Source of the DNA: Caldilineaceae bacterium
GTDB taxonomy: Bacteria > Chloroflexota > Anaerolineae > Caldilineales > Caldilineaceae
Direction of reading: 5' to 3'
DNA length: 64,000 bases
Assembly: GCA_020634815.1 (NCBI GenBank)
Contig: JACKBA010000002.1
Span: 186,001-250,000 of the forward strand
The first letter of the stretch is position 1. Each line of letters begins with the position of its first letter. The position numbers and the translations under genes were made by a program. The notes beneath the pieces were generated by a model that ran no database searches, was not told where the DNA came from, and was given only the letters and a program-made list of their open reading frames with translations. This document shows positions 24,082 to 33,435 of the stretch, piece by piece.

Positions 24082-25125
24082 ATGTCGCCTTTTGACGATT
24101 CGATTCAACCCTTATCTGCTGTTCTCGTCGGGTGCGGCGGTATCAGCCGTGCCTGGCTTGACGCCGTGCCCGCCATCCCCGGCCTCACCATCAGCGGTTT
24201 TGTTGATATCGACCCGACTGCTGCCGCTCACCGCGCCGCCGAGTATGGCTGGGATCGGGCTGTCGTTGGGACGGATCTGGTGAAGATACTGGCACAGACC
24301 CGACCCGACATCGTCTTCGATTGCGCGATCCCCGAGGCCCATCTGCCCGTCACACTGGTCGCCCTGGAGCACGGCTGCCACGTCCTGGGTGAAAAACCGC
24401 TCGCCGCCAGCATGGCCGAGGCGCGGCAGTTGGTCGAAGCGGCGGAGCGCGCCGGCAGGATCTTCGCCGTCATGCAGAACCGGCGCTATGACGCCAACAT
24501 CCGCCGGCTGGTCGCCTTTCTGCAATCGAGCGCCATCGGTGCGATCACGACGGTCAACGCCGACTTTTTCATCGGCGCGCACTTTGGCGGCTTCCGAGAC
24601 GTCATGCCCCACGTGCTGCTGCTAGACATGGCCATCCACACCTTCGACGCCGCTCGCCTCCTCACAGCCGCGGACCCGCTGGCAGTCTACTGTCACGAAT
24701 GGAACCCGCCCGGGTCATGGTATGCGCGCGATGCGTCCGCCGTCGGTATCTTCGAAATGACGAAGGAGATCGTCTTCACCTATCGCGGGAGTTGGTGCGC
24801 CGAGGGACTTCGCACCACGTGGGAGAGCGAATGGCGCATCGTCGGCACGCGCGGCAGCGTCCGCTGGGATGGCGCTGACAGTTTCCAGGCCGAGGCGGTC
24901 GGGGAAGTCGGCGGCTTTTTCTCGACGACGAAAGCCGTGGACCTACCGCCGGCTGCTGCCGATGCCAGGGCGGGCGGACACGCCGGCGCCATCCGCGACT
25001 TCGTGAATTGCGTACGCGCTGGCGCAATCCCGGAGACCAGTGCCTTGGACAATATCAAGAGTCTGGCCATGGTCTTTGGCGCAATCAAGAGCGCAGCGCA
25101 GCAACGCAGGATCGAGATCAGCTAG
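24082..25125 (+). CDS. Gfo/Idh/MocA-family oxidoreductase
   Basis: A 347-residue NAD(P)-dependent sugar or inositol dehydrogenase-like protein. The Rossmann motif AVLVGCGGISRAWL (about residues 13-26) and GFVDIDPTAAAH bind the cofactor. HVLGEKPLA holds the family EKP motif with the catalytic Lys, and DMAIHTFDAARLL carries the Asp/His pair of the active site. The C-terminal domain has GTRGSVRWDGAD and a closing helix near LDNIKSLAMVFGAIKSA. Substrate not inferable. Its transcript ends at a strong shared terminator. Confidence 0.9.
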   Translation: MSPFDDSIQPLSAVLVGCGGISRAWLDAVPAIPGLTISGFVDIDPTAAAHRAAEYGWDRAVVGTDLVKILAQTRPDIVFDCAIPEAHLPVTLVALEHGCHVLGEKPLAASMAEARQLVEAAERAGRIFAVMQNRRYDANIRRLVAFLQSSAIGAITTVNADFFIGAHFGGFRDVMPHVLLLDMAIHTFDAARLLTAADPLAVYCHEWNPPGSWYARDASAVGIFEMTKEIVFTYRGSWCAEGLRTTWESEWRIVGTRGSVRWDGADSFQAEAVGEVGGFFSTTKAVDLPPAAADARAGGHAGAIRDFVNCVRAGAIPETSALDNIKSLAMVFGAIKSAAQQRRIEIS

Positions 25126-25164
25126 ACGGCCGCGGCCCCGTCGAACGCTTGCCACCGACGCGAA

Positions 25165-25214
25165 AAAGAATCTCCCGGCCATCCAAACAACATCGGATGG
25201 CCGGGAGATTCTTT
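25165..25214. terminator. Bidirectional terminator
   Basis: A perfect 20-base inverted repeat (25165-25184 and 25195-25214) with A-rich and T-rich ends lies between two converging genes. Confidence 0.9.
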
Positions 25215-25238
25215 GTTCTGCGGTAGGGTTACTGGAAC

Positions 25239-25703
25239 TCAGGCTGCAGCAACGCGCGGGCGCATGCGCGGCATATCAGCCGGTGAACGTTCGCCGTTGA
25301 TGCCACGTACGACACCTTCCTTGGGATAAGGGAGATGCGGCGAAATGTGCGGCTGAGCCTCGATGACCTTGCTTGGCTGGCGATCGGCAACCGACGCCGT
25401 TCGCGCGCTTTCGAGATCGACCATGCTGTTGTGGCTGCCGTAAATGTTGTCGGTGAAGCCGTCGGCATGATAGTCGGTCTGCCAGCGCCCATCGATCAGA
25501 TACCGAAACTCGTGGCGCTGACCGGCCGGCAGATCGACGGTGGCGCGCCAGACACCATCGCGTCCCTGAACCAGGGGAATCGCCCGTTCGTCCCAGTCGT
25601 TGAAGGTGCCGGCAACATAAATACGATCCGCCCAAACACAGGACGGCAGTTCAAATGTGACGCGAATATGACCGGGTCGCGAGGAAGGGTTCTTTTGAAT
25701 CAT
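25239..25703 (-). CDS. Stand-alone CBM48 glycogen-binding-like protein
   Basis: A 154-residue protein whose first 90 residues are an isoamylase-N/CBM48 (AMPK-beta-like) module: IRVTFELPSCVWADRIYVAGTFNDWDERAIPL, then GVWRATVDLPAGQRHEFRYLIDGRWQTDYHAD. Two Trp and GTFNDW fit the glucan-binding surface. The remaining 60 residues are Pro/Arg-rich and low in complexity. With no catalytic domain it probably targets a partner to glycogen. AAAGGGGG lies before the start. The glycogen genes themselves are 8 kb away. Confidence 0.85.
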   Translation of the reverse strand: MIQKNPSSRPGHIRVTFELPSCVWADRIYVAGTFNDWDERAIPLVQGRDGVWRATVDLPAGQRHEFRYLIDGRWQTDYHADGFTDNIYGSHNSMVDLESARTASVADRQPSKVIEAQPHISPHLPYPKEGVVRGINGERSPADMPRMRPRVAAA

Positions 25704-26062
25704 CTATGGCCCCCTTTGGCGCAGAGAATGGCGCAAGCCTGCCGATCGAGTACTGGTGAAGCGTCCGGCAAACCGTGTTACCTGACGACAAAGTTCAAGA
25801 ATGACCCGCCTGGCGCAGAAAATGTGCAGAGTCGGCACAACTGTGCAAGATGCCTTGAGTGATTACCAGGTTGCTCTAGAAATCCTGTTCTACGCGGCAT
25901 CTCTATCTACTGAATAGGATGATAGCTCGATTTTAGAAATCCGTCTTGTGCGGTTCGCACAAAAATCAATTAGGCGAAAATCCCAATGAGCTTTCACAAC
26001 GTATTATAAAGATAACACACTTCGCAAAAATCAAGGTTAATGCCACTTTAAAGATCGCTAAC
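25704..26062. other. AT-richer intergenic region
   Basis: About 360 bases between the CBM48 gene and the leuS terminator, noticeably richer in A and T than its surroundings. No reading frame with coding character, RNA gene or clear repeat was seen. It must hold the CBM48 promoter, but no confident boxes were identified. Confidence 0.4.
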
Positions 26063-26106
26063 ACAAAAGCGGTATTTCCCTGACAGCAAGGAAATACCGC
26101 TTTTGT
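26063..26106 (-). terminator. leuS terminator
   Basis: A 17-base perfect stem (26063-26079 with 26090-26106) ends in TTTTGT on the minus strand, 60 bases after the leuS stop. Confidence 0.85.
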
Positions 26107-26166
26107 ATTGGCAAAGCGTAAGGTAATCGTCGGAATCGCCCCGGACAGCACCGGGTTGGATAGCAC

Positions 26167-28662
26167 TTATCCCATCACGATGTTGACCAGCTTGTCCGGC
26201 ACGACGATGATCTTGCGGGCCTGCTTGCCGTCCATCCACTTCACGATGTTTGACAGCGCCAGCGCCTGTCGCTCCAGTTCCTCGCCCGGCGTGCCCGGCG
26301 CCACGGCCAGCTTGTCGCGTACCTTCCCGTTGATCTGCACGACGACGATGATCTCCTCCTCGCGTGCCTTCTCGGGGTCGCCGATGGGCCAGCGCTGGCG
26401 ATGTACGCTGGAGGTGTTCCCCTGTCGATGCCACAGTTCGTCGGCGATGTGCGGAAAGATGGGCGCCATCATCAGCATCAGGTCGCGCACGGCCTGGTTC
26501 CAGATGACCGTATTGACGACGCCCGTCTCACGCGCCTTGTACAGCGTGTTGTTGAACTCCATCATGGCGGCAATCGCCGTGTTGAAGCGGAAGTTCTCGA
26601 TATCGTCGGTCACTTTCAGGATGGTCTGGTGCAGCTTGCGCTCCAGCGCGCGCTCTTGGGCCGCGTCGACTGCGCTTCCGGCATCCAGCAGCGGCTTCTC
26701 CAATTGCACATCCTCGGTGACGACCGCCCACACACGGTGCAGGAAACGGTGCACGCCTTCGATGGCCTGCGGATCCCACGGACCGCCCTGATCCCACGGG
26801 CCGATGAACATCAGGTAGCCGCGCACCGTGTCGGCGCCATAGCGGTCGACGACTTCGTCCGGGTTGATGACGTTGCCGCGGCTCTTGGACATCTTCTCGC
26901 CGTCAGGCCCCAGGATCATGCCCTGGTTGAACAGGCGCTGCATGGGTTCGTCGAAATCGACCACGCCCAGGTCGCGCAGCGCCTTGGTGAAGAAGCGCGT
27001 GTACAGCAGGTGCATGGTCGCGTGTTCGATACCGCCCGTGTACTGGTCGACCGGCAGCCAGTAATCGCCTTTCTCCTTCTCCCACGGCATGTCGTCGGCC
27101 TTCAGCGGTTCGCCCGACTTCCAGTACGGCGAGATGTAGGCATACTGATACCAGCTCGAGCACATGAAGGTGTCCATCGTGTCGGTCTCGCGCTCCGCGT
27201 CGCCGCCGCACGTCGGGCACTTCACGTAGCGGAAGCCTTCGTGGTACTTCAGCGGGCTCTCACCGGTCGGCTTGAACTCGGCATCGTCGGGCAGCAGCAC
27301 GGGCAGGTCCTCATACGGCACCGGCACAACGCCGCAAGTCTCGCAATAGACGATCGGGATGGGTGCGCCCCACATGCGCTGGCGGCTGATCAACCAGTCG
27401 CGCAGGCGGTAGTTGACCGCACCGCGGCCCAGCTCGTTGGCCTCCAGCCACTCCGTGACCTTGCCCACGGCGCCCTTGACCGGCGTGCCGTCGAACGGAC
27501 CTGAGTTGATCATCTCGCCCGTGTCCTTGGAATCATAGGCGGCCTCCAGCGGGCCGGTTGCGCCGTCCGGGCCGGTGATGACCCGGCGGATCTCCAGGCC
27601 GTACTTCGTGGCGAAGGCAAAGTCGCGCTCGTCGTGCGCGGGCACGGCCATGATCGCGCCAGTACCGTACCCCATCATCACGTAGTCGGCGATCCAGATC
27701 GGAATCTGCTCGTCATTGACCGGGTTGATGGCATAGCCGCCGGTGAAGACGCCGGTCTTCTCCTTGTCTGCCGCGCCGCGCTGGATCTCGTCCATGCGGC
27801 TGGCCTGTTCCTGGTACGCCTCCACCGCTGCACGCTGCGCGTCGGACGTGACGCTGCCGACCAGCGGGTGCTCCGGCGCCAGCACCATGAAGGTGGCGCC
27901 CCACAGCGTGTCGGGCCGCGTCGTAAAGATCTCCAGCGCGTCGCCCTGCTCGGTGCGGAAGGTGACTTCGGCGCCATAGCTGCGGCCGATCCAGTTGGTC
28001 TGCATCACCTTGACGCGCTCGGGCCAGTCGATGTTGTTCAGCATATCGATCAACTCGTCGGCATAACTGGTAATGCGGAACTTCCACTGTTCCAGGTTCT
28101 TCTTGATCACCGGCGTGCCGCAGCGCTCGCAATGGCGATCATCGCCCCAGACCTGCTCGCGTGCCAGCGTCGTGTTGCACGTCGGACAGAAGTCGACGGG
28201 CGCGTACTCGCGGTAGGCGATGCCGGCATCGTAGAACTTGCGGAAGAACCACTGCGACCACTTGTAATACTCGGGATCGCAGCTCACCGCCTCGTGCTCC
28301 CACGCCCACATGGCGCCCATGCGCCGTAACTGCGTGCGCATCTGCTCGATGTTGGCGTAGGTCCACGTCACCGGGTGCGCGCCGCGCTTGATCGCCGCAT
28401 TCTCCGCCGGCAGGCCAAAGGCATCGAAGCCGATGGGGAACAGGACGTTGTAACCGTTCATGCGCCGGTAGCGCGCGCCGGCATCGCTGGGCGTATAGGC
28501 GTACCAATGGCCGGTGTGCAGATCGCCCGACGGGTACGGCAGCATGGTCAGCGCGTACCACTTGGGGCGCTCCGGGTCCTCGGTCGCTCGATACAGTTGT
28601 TGCTCCTCCCAGATCTGCTGCCACTTGGGCTCGATCTCGGCAGGGCTATATTTGTTCGACAT
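26167..28662 (-). CDS. leuS: Leucyl-tRNA synthetase
   Basis: Class I synthetase, 831 residues, charging tRNA-Leu. The start at 28662 (MSNKYSPAEIEPKWQQIW) has AGGAG upstream. The HIGH signature is PYPSGDLHTGH (about residues 42-52), the editing domain includes ATFMVLAPEHPL and AIMAVPAHDERD with the conserved editing Asp, and KMSKS occurs in GEKMSKSRGN. A zinc-ribbon CPTCNTTL with CERCG is also present, as is the C-terminal VVQINGKVRDK. The leader upstream carries a candidate leucine-rich attenuator peptide. Confidence 0.97.
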   Translation of the reverse strand: MSNKYSPAEIEPKWQQIWEEQQLYRATEDPERPKWYALTMLPYPSGDLHTGHWYAYTPSDAGARYRRMNGYNVLFPIGFDAFGLPAENAAIKRGAHPVTWTYANIEQMRTQLRRMGAMWAWEHEAVSCDPEYYKWSQWFFRKFYDAGIAYREYAPVDFCPTCNTTLAREQVWGDDRHCERCGTPVIKKNLEQWKFRITSYADELIDMLNNIDWPERVKVMQTNWIGRSYGAEVTFRTEQGDALEIFTTRPDTLWGATFMVLAPEHPLVGSVTSDAQRAAVEAYQEQASRMDEIQRGAADKEKTGVFTGGYAINPVNDEQIPIWIADYVMMGYGTGAIMAVPAHDERDFAFATKYGLEIRRVITGPDGATGPLEAAYDSKDTGEMINSGPFDGTPVKGAVGKVTEWLEANELGRGAVNYRLRDWLISRQRMWGAPIPIVYCETCGVVPVPYEDLPVLLPDDAEFKPTGESPLKYHEGFRYVKCPTCGGDAERETDTMDTFMCSSWYQYAYISPYWKSGEPLKADDMPWEKEKGDYWLPVDQYTGGIEHATMHLLYTRFFTKALRDLGVVDFDEPMQRLFNQGMILGPDGEKMSKSRGNVINPDEVVDRYGADTVRGYLMFIGPWDQGGPWDPQAIEGVHRFLHRVWAVVTEDVQLEKPLLDAGSAVDAAQERALERKLHQTILKVTDDIENFRFNTAIAAMMEFNNTLYKARETGVVNTVIWNQAVRDLMLMMAPIFPHIADELWHRQGNTSSVHRQRWPIGDPEKAREEEIIVVVQINGKVRDKLAVAPGTPGEELERQALALSNIVKWMDGKQARKIIVVPDKLVNIVMG

Positions 28663-28785
28663 CTTGAACTCCTGTCGGTTGTTGCTCAAGGTTGATGTGT
28701 GTCAATCGCTGTCACCAGGACGGCCGAAGACGCGGCGACGTCCGCATGACACGATCATGGGCTGGTTTGGTTGGGTGGCAATTGC

Positions 28786-28810
28786 GCCCGCGTGAACGCT
28801 GTCCGCGGGC
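28786..28810 (-). promoter_or_regulatory. Hairpin after the leuS leader peptide
   Basis: GCCCGCG and CGCGGGC form a 7-base stem that begins at the last base of the leader stop codon. No T-tract follows, so it is not a plain terminator. A ribosome paused on the Leu codons would cover its 5' arm. GGTGGT in the leader (28828-28833) can pair instead with GCCACC (complement of 28774-28779). Confidence 0.45.
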
Positions 28811-28899
28811 TAGCTAAGCGCGAGGAGACCACCGACGTTGCGTCCGGCGGTGATGAAGACGATGATCCGAGTGGAAGACATCCCAATTCTACGCTTCAT
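28810..28899 (-). CDS. Candidate leucine leader peptide of leuS
   Basis: A 29-codon reading frame starting MKRRIGMSS and ending GGLLALS before TAG. Three of the last five residues are Leu (codons CTC, CTC, CTT), directly ahead of a hairpin and 148 bases before leuS. This is the layout of ribosome-mediated attenuation, in which stalling at scarce Leu-tRNA changes downstream RNA folding. An extended -10 lies 8 bases before the ATG and no Shine-Dalgarno sequence is seen, so translation would be leaderless. No sequence homologue is claimed. Confidence 0.5.
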   Translation of the reverse strand: MKRRIGMSSTRIIVFITAGRNVGGLLALS

Positions 28900-28907
28900 A
28901 GCCATAG

Positions 28908-28916
28908 AGTATAGCA
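28908..28916 (-). promoter_or_regulatory. leuS leader promoter, extended -10
   Basis: On the minus strand TGC-TATACT (-10 at 28908-28913). TTGACA occurs only 8 bases further upstream, too close to serve as its -35, so the extended -10 is the main evidence. Confidence 0.45.
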
Positions 28917-29177
28917 CAGGGTGTCAATACCTCGACCAATTTTGGATATTCCGATCGCTAAAGTACGCCAAAGTACGGCAGAGCGACCGGAACGGCCGCG
29001 CGTCGCCCGGTTCATGGCGCATAGACGATGCCTGCACTTACCTGAAACGCTTTGTCTCACGCGTGCGCCGGTGTTACAATCGCGCGGGCATCGCCGGTAC
29101 GGCACGCGCCGCGCCGGCAAAGCCCCAGCTATCATGAAACCTCGTCGGTGAAACGGCCTCTTCCAAAGGAGCGCCCG

Positions 29178-31853
29178 GTGCAATCGTCCTTCTATCGCAT
29201 CCTCTCGGTCGCCATCACGCTGCTGCTCGTGGCAGCCCTGGGCGCCCTGCTGATCCTGACCCTGCGCAGCCAGCCGGCCACCGTCATCGTGCCGCTCCCA
29301 ACGCCGACGGCCACGGCCACAACCATGCCGACCGCGACACCCACGCCTGCGCCGGCGCTCGTCGCCGAGATCGTGGTCGACGCAGCGGGCTACAAGTTCC
29401 AGCCGCTGGCCGGCTTTGCTGTCTCCATCCAGGAGAGCGTGGCCAAACTGACAGGCACGGCGCCCGACCTGCCCGTTGCGCCGTCGATCGTCATGGACGC
29501 CGGACCGAATGCCGCCTTTGGCATGCGCGCCGGCCAGACGTTGGAGGACGTGCTGGCGCAGTACGCCGACGTGCTGGTGCGCCAGGGGGACGTCGCGGTT
29601 GGCCCGGCCACTGCCCAGCGCGTCGCCGGCCAGGAGGCGATCGGCGCGCCGCTGACCGGCGAAGAGGCCGGCCAGCCCATTGCCGGGCGCATCGTCGTGG
29701 CACAGCCGGACGAGAATCACCTCTTCGTCACCGTTGCCACCGCGCCCGTGGAACGCTGGGAGGCCGCAACATCGGCTGAACTCGACGCGGTGCTGGCCAG
29801 CGTCCAGTTCTTTGCGCCGGACGCAACGCCCACCGCCCTGGCCGAAGTTGCGCCGCCTGCCACAGCGACCATCACCGCGACGGCGCCAGCAGCAACAGCG
29901 ACGTCGCTGCCCACCGTACGCGCCACCGCGACCATCACCGGCGTGACCATTCTCTCGCCCACGGCCACCGCACCAGCCATCACCACCACGCTGCCGGTGA
30001 CGCCGCTGATCACGCTGCCGACGCCACTACCGGCGATTACACCGGTTGCGCCACAGCCTGAAGCCGCCGCGCTGGAATGGCAGGCCGTGAGCGACAGCAA
30101 CTTCATGAACGACCTCGTCATTAGCGGCAACACGGTCTGGATCGCCTCCGATGGCGGCGCATTGGCCTGGACGCGCGGCAGCACGACGCCCGTCAAGTTC
30201 ACCTCCGTCGACGGGCTCGCCGGCACGCGGCTGACTGCCGTCGCCGATTGTGCGCTGCCCGAATTTGGCGTCGTCTTTGGCAGCGATTCAGGCCTGCAAG
30301 TGGTCGACCCGCGCGCCGGCGGCTGGCAACTGCGCGACAGCGCCAACAGCGAGCTGAGCTACGACGATGTCTCGGCGCTTGCTTGCGACGCCGAGGCCGG
30401 CTACCTGGTCGTCGGCTACGCGCGCCACGGGATCGACATCTACGATGCCGCCGAGGACGAATGGCGCCACCTCGACCGCAGCAGCGGGCTCGCCTCCAAC
30501 AACGTCACCGCGCTGGCCGTCGTCGGCGATCTGGACGAGATCTGGGTAGTTTCAAACGACGGCGTCACCGTCGCGGCCGGGCCGGACTCCACCTTCTATG
30601 ACGCGACCAACAGCGAATTGGAGAGCAACCGGATCGGGAGCATTGCCGTGGATGCCGACGGCGCGGTCTGGCTGGGCGGCGACGGCGCGCTCTATCGCGT
30701 GGAAGGCGAAAGGTGGACCGTCTTCAACGCCGAAGAAGTCGGCGATGCGGGCTTCCCGCTGCGGCTGATTGCCGGGCTGGCACCGGCGGACGACGGGACG
30801 TTGTGGCTGGGCGACATCGACGGCGCTGTGTGCCGCTTCGATCCCGCTGAATCCCGCTGTGCCGCGGCCTTCAACGGAGCGCAAGGCATGGCGGCCGGCC
30901 CGCTCACCCGCCTGGCGCTCGACACCGCCGGCCGCGTCTACTACACCACGGCCGGTGACGGGTATAGCGTCCTCGACGGCGACGCATGGCGGCGCTTTGC
31001 CAGGGCGGGCGAGGCCGTGCGCGGCAACGCCATCGGCGCGGCGACCGTGGACGGCGACGGTGCGCTGTGGCTCGCCACCGACGCGGGAATCCAGCGCGTG
31101 GAAGGGGCCGATCGCCCGCCCACCCTGGCCCCTGCCGGCGACATCGATCCCGCCGCCGTGCGCGTGCTCCTTGCCGACAGCACCGGCCTGATCTGGGCCG
31201 GCGGCGACGGCGCGGCGAGCTTCGACGGCGAAACCTGGACCGTCTTCACGACGACGGCCGGGCTGGCGGGCGAGACGGTGCAGGCCATTGCCGAGGACAG
31301 CCGCGGGCGCATCTGGCTGGGCACCGACCGCGGCATCAGCATCTGGAACGGTGCGACCTTCTTCAACCTCACCGAAGAGACCGGCCTGCCCAGCGCGGAT
31401 ATCCGCAGCCTGCTGGCCGAAGGCGACGCCATGTGGATCGGTAGCGATGGCGGCGGTCTTTACCGCTTCGAGCGTAACCAGCTCCAGGTGCTCACGAGCA
31501 ACAACGTGGATCTGCCCAGCGACACGGTGACGGCGCTGGCGCCGGCGGACGACGGCAGCCTGCTGGTCGGCACCGACAGCGGCCTGGCCGAATTGCGCGA
31601 CGGCAGTGCCGCGCCAATCACGGCGGCCGGCGAGGGCGCCATTTCGCACATCCTGGCCCTGCCGGGGTCGCTGTGGGTCGCCACTGCCGATGACGGGCTC
31701 TATTTCGACGCGGGCGACGGCTGGCAGCATGCCACCGCGACGACCGTGCTGCCGGCGGATCAGGTGACGGCGCTCGTCGCGGCCAACGAGCGCATCTGGG
31801 TTGGCGGGCGTACAGGCGGTCTCATAGCGACCGACATACCGCAAGGAGAGTAG
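29178..31853 (+). CDS. Membrane-anchored two-component-regulator-type beta-propeller protein
   Basis: An 891-residue extracytoplasmic protein. The GTG at 29178 is chosen because AAAGGAG precedes it and the membrane segment (ILSVAITLLLVAALGALLIL, about residues 6-25) then sits at the N-terminus. A Thr/Pro linker and a small alpha/beta region (about 55-215) are followed by a second Thr/Ala/Pro linker. Then many repeats of the regulator-propeller type follow: VWIASDGGALAW, IWLGTDRGISIWNG, MWIGSDGGGLYRF, LWVATADDGLYF. These give about two seven-bladed propellers. In the family such propellers sense ligands for kinases, but no kinase domain follows here. guaB starts 3 bases later. Confidence 0.85.
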   Translation: MQSSFYRILSVAITLLLVAALGALLILTLRSQPATVIVPLPTPTATATTMPTATPTPAPALVAEIVVDAAGYKFQPLAGFAVSIQESVAKLTGTAPDLPVAPSIVMDAGPNAAFGMRAGQTLEDVLAQYADVLVRQGDVAVGPATAQRVAGQEAIGAPLTGEEAGQPIAGRIVVAQPDENHLFVTVATAPVERWEAATSAELDAVLASVQFFAPDATPTALAEVAPPATATITATAPAATATSLPTVRATATITGVTILSPTATAPAITTTLPVTPLITLPTPLPAITPVAPQPEAAALEWQAVSDSNFMNDLVISGNTVWIASDGGALAWTRGSTTPVKFTSVDGLAGTRLTAVADCALPEFGVVFGSDSGLQVVDPRAGGWQLRDSANSELSYDDVSALACDAEAGYLVVGYARHGIDIYDAAEDEWRHLDRSSGLASNNVTALAVVGDLDEIWVVSNDGVTVAAGPDSTFYDATNSELESNRIGSIAVDADGAVWLGGDGALYRVEGERWTVFNAEEVGDAGFPLRLIAGLAPADDGTLWLGDIDGAVCRFDPAESRCAAAFNGAQGMAAGPLTRLALDTAGRVYYTTAGDGYSVLDGDAWRRFARAGEAVRGNAIGAATVDGDGALWLATDAGIQRVEGADRPPTLAPAGDIDPAAVRVLLADSTGLIWAGGDGAASFDGETWTVFTTTAGLAGETVQAIAEDSRGRIWLGTDRGISIWNGATFFNLTEETGLPSADIRSLLAEGDAMWIGSDGGGLYRFERNQLQVLTSNNVDLPSDTVTALAPADDGSLLVGTDSGLAELRDGSAAPITAAGEGAISHILALPGSLWVATADDGLYFDAGDGWQHATATTVLPADQVTALVAANERIWVGGRTGGLIATDIPQGE

Positions 31854-31856
31854 GCA

Positions 31857-33326
31857 ATGAATATTCGGGCACACAAGGGCTTGACCTTTGACGACGTCCT
31901 GCTGGTTCCCAAACGTTCGCCCATCGCGTCGCGCCGTGATGTCGATACCTCCGCCGCGGTCACCAACACCATCCGGCTGGCAACGCCCATCCTGAGCGCC
32001 AACATGGACACAGTGACGGAATGGGAGATGGCGGTGGCGATGGCGCGCGCCGGCGGCATGGGCGTGCTGCACCGCTTCATGAGCGTTGAGCAGCAGGTGC
32101 GCCAGGTGAACAAGGTCAAGCGCGCCCAGGGGCTCATGGTCGACAATCCCTACACCGTGGCGGAAAACGCGTCCATCGCCGAGGCGGACCGGCTCATGGA
32201 GCAGCACGACGTGGGCGGCCTCATCGTCGTCAACGGCGACAAGAAGTTGGTGGGCCTCATCACCCGCCGTGACATCCTGCTGGCGCCTGACGATGTGCTG
32301 ACCGTTGCCCAGGCCATGACGCGCGCCGACCACATCGTCTCGGTCGGCCCGTCGGTCACGTCGGCCGAGGCGCGCGCCCTGCTCTACCAGCACCGCCTGG
32401 AGAAGCTGCCGGTCGTCGATCGCGACGGCAAGGTGGTCGGCCTCATCACCTCGCGCGATGTGGTGCGCGTCGAGGAGCGCTCGCAGGCCAGCGTCGACGG
32501 CAAGGGGCGGCTGCGCGTCGGCGCGGCGATCGGCGTGGGCAGCGGCGAGATGGCGCGCGCCGAGGCGTTATTGGAGGCGGGCGCCGACCTGCTCGTGCTC
32601 GACATTGCCCACGGCCACGCCGAACACTGCATCGACATGGTGAAGAGCCTGCGCCGTGCCTTTGCCGACGCGCAGATTGTGGCCGGCAACGTCGCCACGG
32701 CTGACGGCGCGCGCGAACTGGCCGAGGCCGGCGCCGACGCCATCAAGGTCGGCATCGGTCCCGGCTCCATCTGCACGACTCGCATCGTGACCGGCTTTGG
32801 CGTGCCGCAACTTACGGCCATCATGGATTCAGCCAGCGGGCTGGCCGCGGCCGGCATCGATATTCCCATCATTGCCGACGGCGGCATCAAGACGTCGGGC
32901 GACCTGGTCAAGGCGCTGGCAGCGGGCGCGCACATCGTCATGATCGGGAGCCTCTTTGCCGGCTGCGAGGAGGCGCCCGGCTCCCCTGTCATCCGCGACG
33001 GGCAGAAGGTCAAGGTCGTACGCGGGATGGCGTCGCTGGGTGCGGCCATGGGGCGCCGCGCGGCCGAGCGTGACGGCCAGGGGATCGACGAGAGTGCCGA
33101 GGACCAGGAGGATTGGGACAAGGTCGTGCCGGAGGGCGTCGAGGCGGTGGTGCCCTATCGCGGGCATGTGGCCGAGATCGTCTACCAACTCGTCGGCGGG
33201 TTGCGCTCCGGGTTGAGCTATGGCGGCGCGCATAGCATCGAGGAATTGCAGCGCAACGCGGAGTTCATCGAGATCACAGCAGCCGGCGTGCGCGAAAGCG
33301 GCTCGCATGACGTTCGTCGATTGTAA
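31857..33326 (+). CDS. guaB: Inosine-5'-monophosphate dehydrogenase
   Basis: Converts IMP to XMP with NAD, the committed step of GMP synthesis. At 489 residues it is full length. The barrel begins GLTFDDVLLVPKRS; two CBS domains (about 95-210) include VGGLIVVNGDKKLVGLITRRD and LPVVDRDGKVVGLITSRD. The catalytic loop is GIGPGSICTTRI with the nucleophilic Cys, and the flap region has ASLGAAMGRR. AAGGAG precedes the ATG. It follows the propeller gene closely, so the two are likely co-transcribed. Confidence 0.97.
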   Translation: MNIRAHKGLTFDDVLLVPKRSPIASRRDVDTSAAVTNTIRLATPILSANMDTVTEWEMAVAMARAGGMGVLHRFMSVEQQVRQVNKVKRAQGLMVDNPYTVAENASIAEADRLMEQHDVGGLIVVNGDKKLVGLITRRDILLAPDDVLTVAQAMTRADHIVSVGPSVTSAEARALLYQHRLEKLPVVDRDGKVVGLITSRDVVRVEERSQASVDGKGRLRVGAAIGVGSGEMARAEALLEAGADLLVLDIAHGHAEHCIDMVKSLRRAFADAQIVAGNVATADGARELAEAGADAIKVGIGPGSICTTRIVTGFGVPQLTAIMDSASGLAAAGIDIPIIADGGIKTSGDLVKALAAGAHIVMIGSLFAGCEEAPGSPVIRDGQKVKVVRGMASLGAAMGRRAAERDGQGIDESAEDQEDWDKVVPEGVEAVVPYRGHVAEIVYQLVGGLRSGLSYGGAHSIEELQRNAEFIEITAAGVRESGSHDVRRL

Positions 33327-33435
33327 ATCGTTGGTTTGTTTTATTTTGCGTGGTGCCGCATACTAACATGACTTGCCGGCGCGATGCACTCCCTGTCAGC
33401 TTCCGGCCCATCGCTTGCCCAAGAAAGAGATTCCA

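Noticed and set aside
28768..28810. T-box-like GGGTGGCAATTGCG on the plus strand upstream of leuS
   Set aside because: It is on the wrong strand for leuS, and the next plus-strand gene is a propeller protein. No stem I or terminator is present. The sequence is better explained as part of the minus-strand leader structures.
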